From Timema cristinae (taxonomy: Eukaryota > Arthropoda > Insecta > Phasmatodea > Timematidae), in NCBI GenBank assembly GCA_039000515.1, contig JBCFYV010000012.1, positions 85,776,284 through 85,840,283 on the forward strand: a stretch of 64,000 nt of DNA, given 5' to 3'. Positions 1-11,529 of the stretch are shown here, in pieces. A model generated the notes under the pieces. It was not told where the DNA came from and searched no databases. It saw nothing but the letters and a program-made list of their open reading frames with translations. The position numbers were made by a program, and so were the translations under genes. Numbering within the stretch: position 1 is the first letter of the stretch; each line of letters begins with the position of its first letter.

Positions 1-1164
1 AGTGCTATACAGTCATGACGTTTGAAACGAGGAATGAATAATCCTGACTTGGATACTGTATAACAAATCCAATAATTCGCTGCATGTAGATAATGGTGTT
101 ACACTTCAGATTCATGTTTTTTTACTAAATATTTCATAGAATAAAAAGAAAGAGAGAAAAATATATTTCCTAAGTAAAATAAGTTGGAGAAATGTTGGTG
201 GTCCCTGGCACTGTGGCCCTTAGGAATGGGGCCAACCCTGAAGTAAATAATATCAATGGTGGAGTCGTTCAATGTACTACTCAAAGAACTATCTAGCAAA
301 TTGATACAAATCCAGACACCGATTAAAATTTTAAAACTAGGTCGATAGCTACCCTCCAGAAAGCACTAGTACAACTGAGGGTAGAGATCAACATATTTTC
401 GATCCATCCTTTCCTTCAAGGTCACCTGTTGTTTGGGAAGGGAGATAAAATGAAAAGAAGACGCTCACTGACCACCAGAGAAACATCTACTATGGTTGGA
501 AAACACCAGTGGCTCTGGTGGAGAGGTGCAGCGCACTCATTATCTGACCACTCAGGTATCGAGGGTGATGACAGGTAGGACTTATCAGTCGGTAAATTTA
601 AACCCAAGAAGTTTATTTAAGTTTAACAATATATAGACTTTTCCATACAATTGCCTAGAGTAAATTGTTAAAAAATACATAGACAGAGACAAAACGGTTG
701 ATTTATCGCTCAAATCCAAGCTAAATAACAGAATAATTGACAGTGATCCATTTTTGGCTTAAAATTCTAAATATTTTATTGAGGTATATCCATAATTTAA
801 ATTATTTCTACGTGTATGGGTGCTTAAACATACATGTAATTACTATACATATTTATTGAGATAAAGAAATGTCTGCTTAAGGCTATTTTAGTGCCCTATA
901 CAATTATTAGTTTGTAAATAATTTATTTATTTAAATCAATTATTTTGTTCAAAATAACAGTGATATTCCTAAAGCCAAACTAGATACGTTAATGGTTGCT
1001 AGCCTATATAATATAATCTTATTAAAAGGTTCTCTGTAAATCCTTTAGTAACAAAAATATTCCCAAAATGATGTATAACTTAAACCTATGTGAAGACAAT
1101 CCTGAAATTTTGCACTGCCTTTCTATACCTAATTCAATACAATATAACTAAATTTATGATCAGT
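1..1164. other. AT-rich sequence without a recognised gene
   Basis: No exon with convincing splice signals or protein similarity was seen. Short open frames at 99-299 and 422-607 (minus) have no recognisable product. The stretch near 465-525 holds a small inverted pair (ccaccagag / ctctggtgg). Confidence 0.5.
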
Positions 1165-1712
1165 TAGACTGGAGTGTCGAGTTTTGTTATACACTGGAAA
1201 GAATGAAGTGTTGATCTTTGATATACACGTGGACAGATTGAAATGTCGAATTTTGCTATACTCGTGGACAGATTGAAATGTTGAGTTTTGCTATACACGC
1301 GGACAGATTGAAATGTCGAGTTTTTCTATGCACGTGGACCTATTGAAATGTCGAGTTTTGCTATACGCGTAGACAGATTGAAATGTCGAGTTTTGTTATA
1401 CACGCGGACAGATTGAAATGTCAAGATTTTCTATACACGTGGACAGATTGAAATGTCGAGTTTTACTATACACGTGGATATATTGAAATGTCGAGTTTTA
1501 CTATACACGTGGACAGATTGGGGTGTCGAGTGAAGCTATACACGCGGACAGATTGGAATGTCGAGTTTTGCTATACACGTGGATATATTGAAATGTCGAG
1601 TTTTACTATACACGTGGACAGATTCAAATGTCAAGTTTTGCTATACACGTGGACAGACTGGGTGCCAAGTGAAGCTATGCACGTGCACAGATTGATGTGT
1701 ATAGTGTACTAT
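1165..1712. repeat. 35-bp minisatellite, about 15 units
   Basis: The unit runs roughly ttttgctatacacgtgga followed by cagattgaaatgtcgag. Copies differ mainly by single transitions (acgtgg/acgcgg). The first and last units are the most degraded (gaaagaatgaagtg near 1200, gggtgccaagtgaag near 1660). The open frame at 1488-1715 is a by-product of the repeat, since a 35-bp unit cycles through all three frames. Confidence 0.9.
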
Positions 1713-2524
1713 TGAGCCTGACGTGAATGAGACTGCAATGTGGAACACAGGCGTGGTAGCTAGTTATTACTACTCCCTCCATTAACCGTGACGTCAATAG
1801 AGATCCACTGTGCCTCAGGGGTTGGGTTATAGTATATAGTTATCAAGATTCCCCTTCCTCTCCTCCATTGAACTGAGCACAAATTATGCTGCACTATGCA
1901 AATAGGGCTGAGATGAAGTTTCGCCGTGTAAATAGGGGTGGGGTCACTAATTTATTAAGACCAACCAACCTACTTCCATCCCCACAACCTGACTACAATT
2001 AGGTTGCACTGGAGTATATCACCCTCCCATCTTTGCGGTTAAATAATCTAGTTTGATGCATTAGGTGACAGCCAACCAGCACAGGAAACTACGTTACTGA
2101 CACCATGTAGATTTGAAAACAGTGCAACAACGTGGATCACTAGAGCGGTTAGTTCTCTGCGGTTCAGTGACATTATGACTTCCTGACGTGTTGGAATAGT
2201 GTACATAGGTGATGGGGCAAGAGGTTACGTACTTAAGTGGTTTGATTTTCATTCTAATAATTTTGTAAAACGAAGTTTTGTAGAAAACCACAATAAAACT
2301 ACTTTTATTTTTGGACTGCGTCTTAGCCGTTTAGGCCGGGAATGGCAAATCTATGGCACGATTGGATTACCACGATGACAGTAACAAAATAAACATTAAA
2401 TAACAATTTTCCTGAAGTTGTAATTTTTTTTAGGTCTATAATGTTTTGACGGCCTTGTCACTATAAATTTATCCTTCTTTAAAATGCAGGTGTTAATAAA
2501 ATATTTACAATTTAGTTTGAGTAT
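1713..2524. other. No recognised gene
   Basis: The sequence is moderately AT-rich and contains a weakly repeated stretch (1760-2010) with recurrent blocks of the kind gagcacaaattatgctgc. A perfect TGACGTCA palindrome lies at 1789-1796. No splice-supported exon was found. Confidence 0.4.
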
Positions 2525-2757
2525 TTTTTTATCACCGCATCTTACTAACTGTTCAGGCTATACGTATATATTATAATTACTCTAATGGGGTAGACATGAA
2601 GAAGGAGGCCTTTGAGAGGTAATATAACTGTATTTTCGTGGAAGGAACGTGGGAAACCATTTAGGAAAAACCACCCTCAGTAGGCCCAACCAGGACTATA
2701 ACCCGATAACAGCAGAGAAGTCTAACACGATAGTGACACCTTAGACCGTTCGGCCAT
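2525..2757 (-). mobile_element. SINE-A copy, near full length, minus strand
   Basis: Read on the minus strand, a degraded tRNA-like head (gccgaacggtctaaggtgtc) is followed by the SINE-A body (ctaaatggtttccca, then accccattagagtaatta) and the tail cctgaacagttagtaagatg ending in a T/A run. This order of head, body and tail defines family A throughout the window. Confidence 0.8.
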
Positions 2758-2858
2758 TGAATCTGATGAGTTATTTACTTATAATTCATAATATTTGGTC
2801 ATTTTTATTTTAAAATACTCATTCAAAAAACATGAATAAGGGGTGTCATATTAGTTAA

Positions 2859-3353
2859 GGGTGTTACATGAGTAGTTCATTTTATGCGTTTGGAAATCCC
2901 GCATTTTTAAAGAAGTGATTTTATATTTTTAAATATGGTTTTCACCAAAATGTAGGCGAAAGCTATTAACAGGTCCTTATATAACTATAAAGTTTAAATT
3001 TTATGTTTAAATTAAGAAAGTTCAACTACGCTTTACACTGATAGTTGTACTTCTGAGATTAAAGTAAAATGGTAAAGACCTATAACTAGCTTTCCTCTAT
3101 CAAATAAATTCATGTTTTGATAGGGTCACAACAGAACAATTTGAAGCAAATGCGGGATTGTTTTTTAAGATATTATATAAGCTACCAGATATCTTTATAA
3201 AAAACTTTAGACTTAAAGTTTAAACTCTTTAGCAGGTCAAAACTTACGCCTACATTTTGTTGAAAACCATTTTAAGAAATGTCAGACCACTTCGTAAATA
3301 ATCCAGGATTTCGAAACAGCTGCAGTGCTTTCAGTGCTCCCCATGTAACACCC
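2859..3353. mobile_element. Inverted-repeat (MITE-like) element, about 495 bp
   Basis: The two ends are inverted copies. The left end starts aagggtgttacatg and the right end finishes catgtaacaccctt. Further in, ttttcaccaaaatgtaggcg at about 2940 matches the reverse complement of cgcctacattttgttgaaaa at about 3245. The match is imperfect over about 140 bp per arm. No transposase reading frame lies between the arms. A clean target duplication was not found, although TTAA precedes the left end. Confidence 0.65.
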
Positions 3354-3689
3354 TTCTACCTATTTACATTTTTGTAATGCTGAGATAAGTATGGAGCAGA
3401 ATTTAGTGAAAGCGCAACTACATTTTAGTGAAAGGTTACTGGTAATTTGTTTTAACCACACCCAATACATCCGGCTGGAGCGCAAACTCTGATCTCCGCG
3501 ACAGCTTACAAACGTGACAGGAATGGCGCCTTCATATGCACGCCCACTGGTATTTAATTGCACTTCTTCGAATATTAATGATTCCATGACAAGATTTAAA
3601 CAAATTGTGAATAAAACGTTCTTGGTTACTTAATCACTTAGTGGTAAATGGTAGCAATGGTTGTATCTAGATTTGGTAAGAAACTATAT

Positions 3690-3905
3690 GTAGGCACGTG
3701 CACGGAGTTTAATCGTCAGGCTCATTTAGTCTACTGTAGTTTGTCGACGAAGGATCGAGTTTATAAATCTAAAGGTGTTTTCCCCTAGATTGTTTACCAC
3801 TTTCCCCCCACGTGACAGCGGTTATATTTTCTCTAAATTTTACCTTTCTCAGCTTTGTTCCATTTGTGTAATTACATTCGCATAGCACTCATTGGTATTA
3901 AAGAA
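3690..3905 (+). mobile_element. Degraded SINE-A copy
   Basis: The body resembles family A (ggtgttttcccctagattg, tttaccactttcccc, ctctaaattttacc). The tRNA head is barely recognisable and the tail is lost. Confidence 0.4.
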
Positions 3906-4237
3906 GAAACCAAAACTACATCTAGGAAAGTAAACAATTTATGAATTAATAATTCTCTGGGGCTGGTCACAGGTATTATTTATGTAAATGATAGCCAATA
4001 ATAGGAATATTCACCCTCGTCATACTATTCCATTATGTTATAGTTAGTTATAGATTAATTCCCTCAGAGCTTTAACTGAAAGTCTACTACTAATGACAAC
4101 TATTATTAATAATTTAAATTTCCTTTATTATGGTGCTAACAAACAGCCACATACCTATTATACAGGCCAGTATTGTAAAATACATAAAAAATACAGTAAC
4201 AGATATAATAATCATAATTTGAAATGAATTAATCATT
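3906..4237. other. AT-rich spacer, nothing recognised
   Basis: No coding potential, tRNA-like head or tandem unit was seen. Confidence 0.4.
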
Positions 4238-4840
4238 GTTATACTAGCTTTTACCCGTCACAGTTCTAGCTGTAAATAATTTTGCCGTTTGATGCTATCT
4301 TTACTTGAACATTTTAATATTCACTTTTAAATATTTCGTAGCCAAAGAAATATTTATTATTTAGGTTATCAATTATTAATTTGTTTTAATGTTACATTCA
4401 TAATTAGTAAGATAAATATATGAATTAATATTTTTTTGCGAAATACAAAGCAAAAATCACATTATATTTAATATTTATTAGTATGAAACTAAGTTACACT
4501 AATTACTAAGTTTGTTTTGAACTGATCTTGACTAACTTTAAAAAATGGTGAGGTAAAGTAATATAAAGCTAGTAATATTTTAATTATAATCACATTCATA
4601 TTAACTCGTAAAATTAAATTAGAATCGCAATATATCACTTATCTCTTATATACCAAAAGGTTAAACATTAGTATTGTAAAATTAATGTAAAATCAAAGGT
4701 TGGGAATAGTTTTATATGTTATTCCAGTACATAATCTACCAACGTACAAAGTTTCATTCGAATCCGTTCAGCAGTTTTGATTTGATTGAGTAACAAACAT
4801 CCAAACATACTAATTTTTGCATTGATAATATTAAGTAATA
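4238..4840 (+). mobile_element. Old interspersed element with tactagcttttacccg start
   Basis: The left end (tatactagcttttacccg) and the right part (tcattcgaatccgttcagc, then gagtaacaaacatccaaac and an AT-rich end) match in character a dispersed element seen in many invertebrate genomes. That element starts tactagcttttacccgc and ends with aaacatacaaac before an AT-rich tail. The interior is eroded. Class and exact limits are uncertain; the resemblance is from memory of the motif, not from an alignment. Confidence 0.4.
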
Positions 4841-5686
4841 TAAAATTTTATTTAAGTAAATTAATACAATTACTGTGAAGTAAAAGTGACCAAAATCAAT
4901 AAATAAGGAAACTAATTATATAAAATTTGGTAAAAAAATATATAGTGCTTTTAATTTTGAACAAAATATGAAAGCCCTTATTGTAAGGGAGTTATTTAAA
5001 TAATTCTCTGAATTTGGCTCTCCTTTTATGATATAAGTCAAATTAGGCAAATCTAGAGTTTGTGCTACGGACACAATGGCTGAGAGGGCTGAGCTGGTAA
5101 CAGTTTCGGATAGAAAATAATTTTGAAATTTGAGATGAGCAATAGGTCAAATGAATCCCTACATATCCAAGGATACATTTAAAAGAGCTGCTATTAATAT
5201 TATTTAAAACGAGAGGAACATCACAATAAATTTTGCTTGAGAAGAGAGTTTTGAGCACTAAGAGATTACGTATTCCATCATAATCATTTACTTAATAAAC
5301 ACGATTAAGAAATAATGTAACATATCACACAGTGATAAAATTTACGTTGAACGTTTTCCTATATGAAAGAGTTAGTTAAGGTAATTAAATTACAAGCAAC
5401 ACAAACACATTCAAGTTTTGATATTACCAAGGCTTAATACAGCCAACTTTCGTGAATGAAGAGGCAATAAATTCGATAGGTCCGAGTAGTTTCAGAGTTG
5501 GATATTATTTGTGAAACGTGAAAGTAAAAAATAATAATAATAATAATAATAGAGGGTTGTTAAATGAAATTATTTTAAATTGTTATTTTTATTGATTTTT
5601 TTTTCATCCATTATATTTTCTACCCACTCGGCGCCGGTTATTGTGTGGGGGGAAGGGGTAGGGGGACCGCTAGGGTGGCTACTCAC
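4841..5686. other. AT-rich spacer with a short (AAT)n run
   Basis: A trinucleotide run (AAT)n lies at about 5528-5550. The open frame at 5043-5258 (minus) has no recognisable content. Confidence 0.4.
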
Positions 5687-5917
5687 AATGCTCTTCGTAA
5701 TGGTCAAGTGGGGGAGACAATAGTGCAGGGTGAGGGGGGCGCCACCTGGGGCAAGTTGGACGACATCTGCGGGCGTCCCGGCGCGCACTGTTAAAACTTC
5801 ACCTGAGAGGAGAATAGGTCCCTGAACGGTTGTCACCCCCTGGCCCCCTTTGTTCCCACCATGTTGGTTCACTGCAGCACCACGCCCAGCAACCAACCAA
5901 AGGGGGGCCATAGTATC
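5687..5917 (-). CDS. Candidate internal coding exon, product unknown
   Basis: This 231-nt block is strikingly GC-rich within AT-rich DNA. On the minus strand it has an acceptor (catttcttgcattagag, exon from 5917) and a strong donor (AGCATT|GTGAGT, intron from 5686). It is open for 77 codons in phase 0-0. The middle of the predicted peptide reads VQGPILLSGEVLTVRAG and the end HYCLPHLTITKSI. An acceptor two bases earlier (5919) is equally possible and changes only the entry phase. The frame stays open past the donor to 5570 with low-complexity residues, as expected for read-through into an intron. I do not recognise the family. The exon at 13312-13481 is on the same strand upstream and could belong to the same gene. 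Alternative: a chance open frame in a GC-rich island. Confidence 0.5.
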
Positions 5918-6833
5918 CTCTAATGCAAGAAATGGCTATCAACCATTTACAGTAGTCACCTTTATCTGAGGGAACAGTTTTAAAGGGGGCAATCAGGTAC
6001 TTAAAATATAGAATCCAAGGAAACATAATGATAAAGGTTATGAGCGCTAAAAAGGACTATAATTGACATAATTAATTTTCCAAACTATCATTGCTGAGTA
6101 GGATAATATTTTTAAGTAACTTTGCCAAAATTTTCCTGGGTAAATAGTTGAAAACCCGTTTTATGAAACAAACATACGACCAATTGGAATCTATAACCTT
6201 GAGCCTGATTGCCAAGAAACATGTGTGCCAACTGCTATCCTAACCTTAAGTTGATAGTAGGTTAATAATATGGACATGTGACTAAATAAATGGTGAGCTA
6301 TACATATTATTTAACATCCAATTAGTTTTAAAACTGAAACATAAATCTAATTTTAATAAATACTCTTGGAAAGAGTACATTTTTATTATAAGACATTGAT
6401 ATCGATCAGTATAAATTAATATATTTTTATTTTGCTTAGTTTATAAATCTCGTTTAATAGCATTACAATAATAGTTACATTACATTCTTCATTATAATGT
6501 AGAAAATGTCCAAAATGGCTCACTTCTTTCAACAAAAAAGAGTTCACGAAATTAATTGGACTGTACTGTACATTACATAATGATAACACAATTATTTTCC
6601 GTTATTTTAGTTAGATACTATACCATTTTACAATCCATACAATAATTTTATTATTATTATTATTATTATTATTTATTATTATTTTATGTTTGAACAACTA
6701 AAACAGCATTTTAAAATTTAAATGAATCGAATGTTGATATTTTTTTAATGTCTATACTAAGGACCTAAAACACCCTGCACTATAAGGCTAGGAATTATAT
6801 TTTTGTGAAAAGACGAAAACATGCAAGAATTAT
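5918..6833. other. AT-rich spacer with (ATT)n microsatellite
   Basis: An (ATT)n run lies at about 6648-6685. No exon or recognisable element was seen in the rest. Confidence 0.4.
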
Positions 6834-6980
6834 TACATCCATTACTGTTTCCGGCCTATTGCCTGGATCAGATTTTTTTTTAACATGCATGAATCATGGA
6901 CACTAAATTAATTTAGATATAAGCAGGGATTAAACCAACTATCACTTTAAGTGGTTTACAGCCTCTTTACCCCGCGAGTA
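6834..6980 (-). mobile_element. SINE-E fragment, minus strand
   Basis: The left part (ttacatccattactgtttcc, then ggcctattgcctggatcag and a T run) matches the 3' part of the SINE-E copies at 16008 and 44281. The right part contains an eroded inverted B-box (gggattaaaccaac). Confidence 0.4.
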
Positions 6981-7932
6981 GATACAGAAATAATTATATA
7001 ATTATGGAAATCGCGTGTTTCTATTCAAATACATTAAGTATAATTAATTATAGATAGATTATTTAACAAAACAGATTTTTTAAATCCCCATACTCTTATT
7101 AGACGCTTAAGGTTAATCAAGTTAGTTTTAAATTGTTTAAATATTTCATTTTGTTGTTGAAAAACTATTTATGTTTCATAAATTAACCAATTCGTGTTCT
7201 AAAATAAAAATTGTTGGGGACTTTACTTCGCATTTTAATAATTGTTAGAAAATAGCTTTACTGTGTCCAATTTGATGTTTTACTAATAAGTAATTAATAA
7301 TTCAACAAATATGATGATAATGAATACACTTTTTTAATCCAAGGAATAAAAACCATCCCAAAAAGCTAAAAATCGTAAAAATATTTTAAAGCTTGCTCGC
7401 ACACCTTTAATCAACATTTGATGTTTTCTGTTTGTCTTTATAAGAATTAGGCCGCAAAATAAAAAACGCCTACAAAATTGTGTGTTCCTATAGATTTTAA
7501 TTAAATCGTTTAATTTTTCTTCCTATCAGAAAATCATTTATGGGGAAATAGGAAGGAAAAAAGTTCTACGGTTTATTAATAAATTTCAAAACGTTCCATT
7601 AATATAAAAATATCTTTAAATTGGATGTGAAGTGCAGAGTTATTCGGAAATTATCCCTACGAATAGCTAAGAAGGACGTGGTAAGACACTGGGCTGCCAA
7701 CTTTTCAAATATAAAATAAGGGGCTTTTCAGTGGTGGGTGTAGGGGGTAATTATTGCAATATTTTAAAATAATGAAGGTGGTTTTAGCTAATTTCATGGG
7801 AGGAGGGTGGAAGGGTAAGGGGCGTGTGTTGAAATATTGTAATAGTTATACATTTATTAACATCATTTTAGATTATACAAAATAAATATTTTACATTTTT
7901 AAATGTTTACGTGTATGTTCTTTAAATTTTAA
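6981..7932. other. AT-rich spacer, nothing recognised
   Basis: There is no exon signal. A G-rich stretch (7715-7830) is flanked by similar phrases (gtggtgggtgtaggggg / gggaggagggtggaa) and may be the remains of a small tandem duplication. Confidence 0.35.
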
Positions 7933-8237
7933 GGCCACCTGGTGGTCTAGGGGTAAGTTGTCAAACTTCTGTGCTGGGGGTCCGGGCCTCAATCCTCAGT
8001 CCCGACACAGATTTATCTGATTACCAAATCCTTCCTTCATCTCTGACAAGACGTGTATTAAACACATCTTGTGAATGTGAGGAATGCCAGGCCTCCACCG
8101 TGGTTCGGATCCCATGTTAAACTGTAGGTCTTCCATTTCATTTAACAATCACCCTACCATTGTACATTAGCGTAAGTGCGTACAACTCGAAACGTGTATG
8201 TAAACTATGTTGCTAATAATAATAATAATATATAATA

Positions 8238-8278
<41 letters not shown>

Positions 8279-8310
8279 TAATAATAATAATAATAATAAT
8301 ATTCACCCTT
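7933..8310 (+). mobile_element. SINE-C copy with (AAT)n tail
   Basis: The tRNA-like head has an A box (tggtctaggggtaag) and a B box (gggcctcaatcc). The body reads ttccttcatctctgacaaga, then aggcctccaccgtggttcg. The 3' end (cattagcgtaagtgcgtaca) runs into a diverged form of the tail shared with SINE-A and then a (TAATAA)n microsatellite from about 8210. This family has three copies in the window, one of them split by a transposon. Confidence 0.85.
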
Positions 8311-9435
8311 GAATGTCTGTCCTGAACGTCAGTGTTGCCAATAGACAACTAATGAGTAAAGATAATATTGGGGCAGTTATTCTCCAATAATAAATTTAAT
8401 AAAATATATTCAATTACAATTTGATTTTGGGAAAATACACTATTTTAGCATCCCCAAATCCAATGTCCGAATACCCAAAGTAGGAAGGATAATTTTGGAA
8501 AATGTTATATATAAGAATGTTTATAGTCAGTATTTATAATATTTTACCATAATATTATTAGTAGGTTTTGGATTCTGATGACATGTCAACTTTGTTTTTA
8601 TTCATTAATGCTTGCGTTTACACCCTTTCATAAAGTCATTTCATGATCTTCTGTCTGTGAAACGTTTTTTACAGGCTATTGTTTGTTTTGGTTTTAAAAT
8701 TAATATTATCTTGGTTTGAGTTATTTTTCAATCTTTTTTGACATATAACCTATGATAAGCAAATTTAATTTTAAATATAATAGATATTTTCTAAAACCTT
8801 ACCTTTATATATGTATATATAAATATATATGTATTGATATGTATGTGTCCATATATAGAACATCTACTATATATATGGAGTATAATTTATATTTAATATA
8901 ATATAATATATATATATATTACAGATAAAATAACACCAATTGTCAGTATGATTTGAAACTAGCCCCTTTACAGGGGGTTTTAGTGAACTACGGATAATAT
9001 CATTTGGTAATTACTTTCTACAATTTAGCACATTAATTACTCGTAACAGTTTGGCACTACAACAAAATAAATTAGAATAAACTGCCCGAGTGTAAATACC
9101 AGCACAGGTAAGCGGGTGATTTACGCTCATCACTCAATCGGAATTGGATTGTTATTTTCTTTCTAAAATGTTGTTTACTATCCACTACCAGAGGATTGCT
9201 GAGCCAGTCACTAAAAACTATACCTACCATAATTTCATTTTGTAGGTTAGATTGTTTAAGTCAGAATTGGCCAGTGTTGGACCAAAGAGCTAGTACCGGT
9301 ATGTTACAAACATGTTTATATTTTCATCTTTATAAAATATAGACTGTCGTGTGATTAATAAAGATGATAGGCTCGCATATAAAATATTTTAATTAAAACA
9401 CACATCGCAGGACATAGACTAGTTAGAAAAGTACC
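8311..9435. other. AT-rich spacer with (TA)n tracts
   Basis: Alternating TA/TG tracts occupy about 8800-8925. No gene was recognised. Confidence 0.4.
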
Positions 9436-9535
9436 CTCGACGGTGAATGAGGGGTTTAATATGTTAGACTCATGATAGTCTTCAACAGAGAGGTCTTAAC
9501 TCGAATCCCGATTGGAAGCACTCAAGAGGAGGCGG
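9436..9535 (+). mobile_element. Possible tRNA-derived SINE remnant
   Basis: A B-box-like phrase (cttaactcgaatcccgattg) follows ttagactcatgatagtct at a spacing similar to the SINE-A head. No body or tail is recognisable. Confidence 0.3.
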
Positions 9536-10164
9536 AAGGGATTATTCAATTGTGGTATTCCCGTCTTATATATTTCTAATCCGGTTAATTTCCCATTGTG
9601 TAACCTTTTCATCCTTACCACTTAAATTAATTTAAGTCTTAACGATATATTCGTTAAGAGTAGCACTTGAAATTAAAAATAGGCTATTGTCTTTTAGCTA
9701 ATAATTTGTTGCACTCGCCCTGTGTTTTATAATTTACATTAAAATCTTTTAAATCTATTAGTTATCTTACTGTTATATATTACCCCAATATTTTATAAAC
9801 GTTACAATAAAGTACTGTACTCCCATTTAACTTTAACGTACATTTCATAACTTTTAAAAGAAAAACGAAGTAAAAAAACTGCACTAAGGTATCAAATCCA
9901 TAACTCAACATAGCTGCACTTTTAAAAATTTCTATTTTAGTTTATTTCATACAGCTTGTCTACAAGAAAAGCTCGTGTGAGTTTTTTTATTTGAATTTAA
10001 ATTGTGTTCGTAAATCAAGAAAGCCGTGTCTCCCCGTAAAAAAAAAAGAAACGTCTGGGTAACTAAACGTGTGCGAGCAATATCTCAGCATAGAAAATAT
10101 ATTTTCTCCGTGCTACGAATATTTACACTAATGGTGTAAGGAGGAGGAAGGTAGAATTCTGGAT

Positions 10165-10275
10165 GAATTGTACCCCGCATTTCTGTGAAGAAATAGCTGC
10201 TGGAAAATCACTGAGAAAAAAATCTCAGAACATCCGGCAGGGATTAGAATCCCTACCTTCCCCAGCACTGGAAAA
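10165..10275 (-). mobile_element. SINE-A-like head fragment, minus strand
   Basis: The inverted B-box-like phrase ggattagaatccctacc is preceded by an eroded body (ctgagaaaaaaatctcag). It is followed by an AT/GT microsatellite (10283-10316). Confidence 0.35.
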
Positions 10276-10282
10276 CCATTAT

Positions 10283-10317
<35 letters not shown>

Positions 10318-10453
10318 ACCTTGATTTTAGTAGGAAGAACAGTATCTGGTAGTTAATATAGTTACTAAAACAAGTTTAATATATCCATATAATATAATGA
10401 CTTTATAATTACTTATTCACTAGTCATATTATCTGAAACCGTCACTTTATACT

Positions 10454-10488
<35 letters not shown>

Positions 10489-10500
10489 GGGGGTGTGAAA
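10283..10500. repeat. Two dinucleotide microsatellites
   Basis: (AT)n(GT)n lies at about 10283-10316 and (TA)n(GA)n at about 10455-10490, followed by a G-rich tract. Confidence 0.85.
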
Positions 10501-11159
10501 GGGAGGGAGGGTGATGTTGGATCAAAACAGGAATAGCCTTATCTTATCATATTTACTTTCCTACATTCTTACACCAAGCTATGTTTTGTAAATGTTGAAA
10601 GTTCTACGATGAATGTAGGATTGTCAATGTTCGCTACTTTACAGTTATTTTATATATGCTTGAGAGTTGTTGTTCTATTACGGTAATGCAACTAAACCTT
10701 TTAGTTTTACCTTAAATTCGATGTTCAGTAGAGGCGGTCCTCTATTTGAACTTGAAACACGTCCTAAAGCTAATGAGTTGGATGGAGTCTAGACTATGTA
10801 AATATTTGTGATCAGGTATATAAGTCCAACGCAAGAACGTTTTAAATTATTGTTATCACTTTAAAGTACAATATTTTGCCTGCCTAAGTTAAATAGAATA
10901 AGGAATATCAAGATTGGTATGAGTACCCGAGTCTTGATAAATGTATAAATGTAATGAATTATTTGTTGGATATGCATTATTCTTTTGTTAGTACTTCACT
11001 GTTGAGTTTAATGATAATTAGTTGAAACTATAGGTCTATTATCCATAAGATAAAGCTTTTAAGTAGTATACTATTATGTTAATGCGTTATTATAAGTTAT
11101 TTATTTAAGGTATTTAATGTACACTTTCTGAACCAACTAATTATATCAGTACACGAGAA
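10501..11159. other. No recognised gene
   Basis: The sequence is AT-rich with no splice-supported open frame and no tandem unit. Confidence 0.35.
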
Positions 11160-11365
11160 TTTAAAAGAGAGCGAAAGGGTCTACACATTTTTCCGGGAAA
11201 GGTATGTTCACAAACCTCCCAGAGTTCTTTTACACGCCACAATCGACATGGCGCAGACGACTTCACTTCCCCTCAGAAGATATTTCCGTCAACCCCGGTT
11301 GGGTTTGAACCCACGAACATTTGTTCTTGAGGCGAGCACTTTACCCCAAGACCACCGAGGTCAAT
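11160..11365 (-). mobile_element. tRNA-derived SINE (single copy of its type here), minus strand
   Basis: On the minus strand a clear tRNA-like head starts at 11365: an A box (ggtggtcttggggtaaag) and a B box inside a paired T-arm (gggttcaaaccc). An unrelated body follows (gaggggaagtgaagtcgtc). The head resembles that of SINE-C, but the body matches none of the other families here. Confidence 0.65.
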
Positions 11366-11439
11366 ATTTTAATGAAGAAGTGAAATATTTTAATTTGTGG
11401 TTTAAAGTTTACAAGTGAGAACTAAATTACATTTTTACT

Positions 11440-11512
11440 ATGGTCGTCCGGATTTACGCGCCAACTACTCTACTAATTGAACCATCCAGGATCTCGTCCT
11501 AGTCAGTGTGTC
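11440..11512 (-). mobile_element. tRNA-like fragment, minus strand
   Basis: The phrase actaattgaaccatccagga resembles the tRNA-like arm of the F element at 63777-63805 (gagctatccagga). Only the tRNA-like part is visible. Confidence 0.3.
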
Positions 11513-11529
11513 ATTTAGTTAGCGTCCCT

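Noticed and set aside
99..299. Possible exon on the minus strand around 180-240 (acceptor-like attatttacttcag)
   Set aside because: No matching donor, and the peptide is not recognisable.
1488..1715. 75-codon frame
   Set aside because: Lies inside the 35-bp minisatellite.
3360..3587. 75-codon minus-strand frame starting MESLIFEEVQLNTSG
   Set aside because: Looks protein-like for about 45 residues but no family or splice context could be found; left unannotated as too uncertain.
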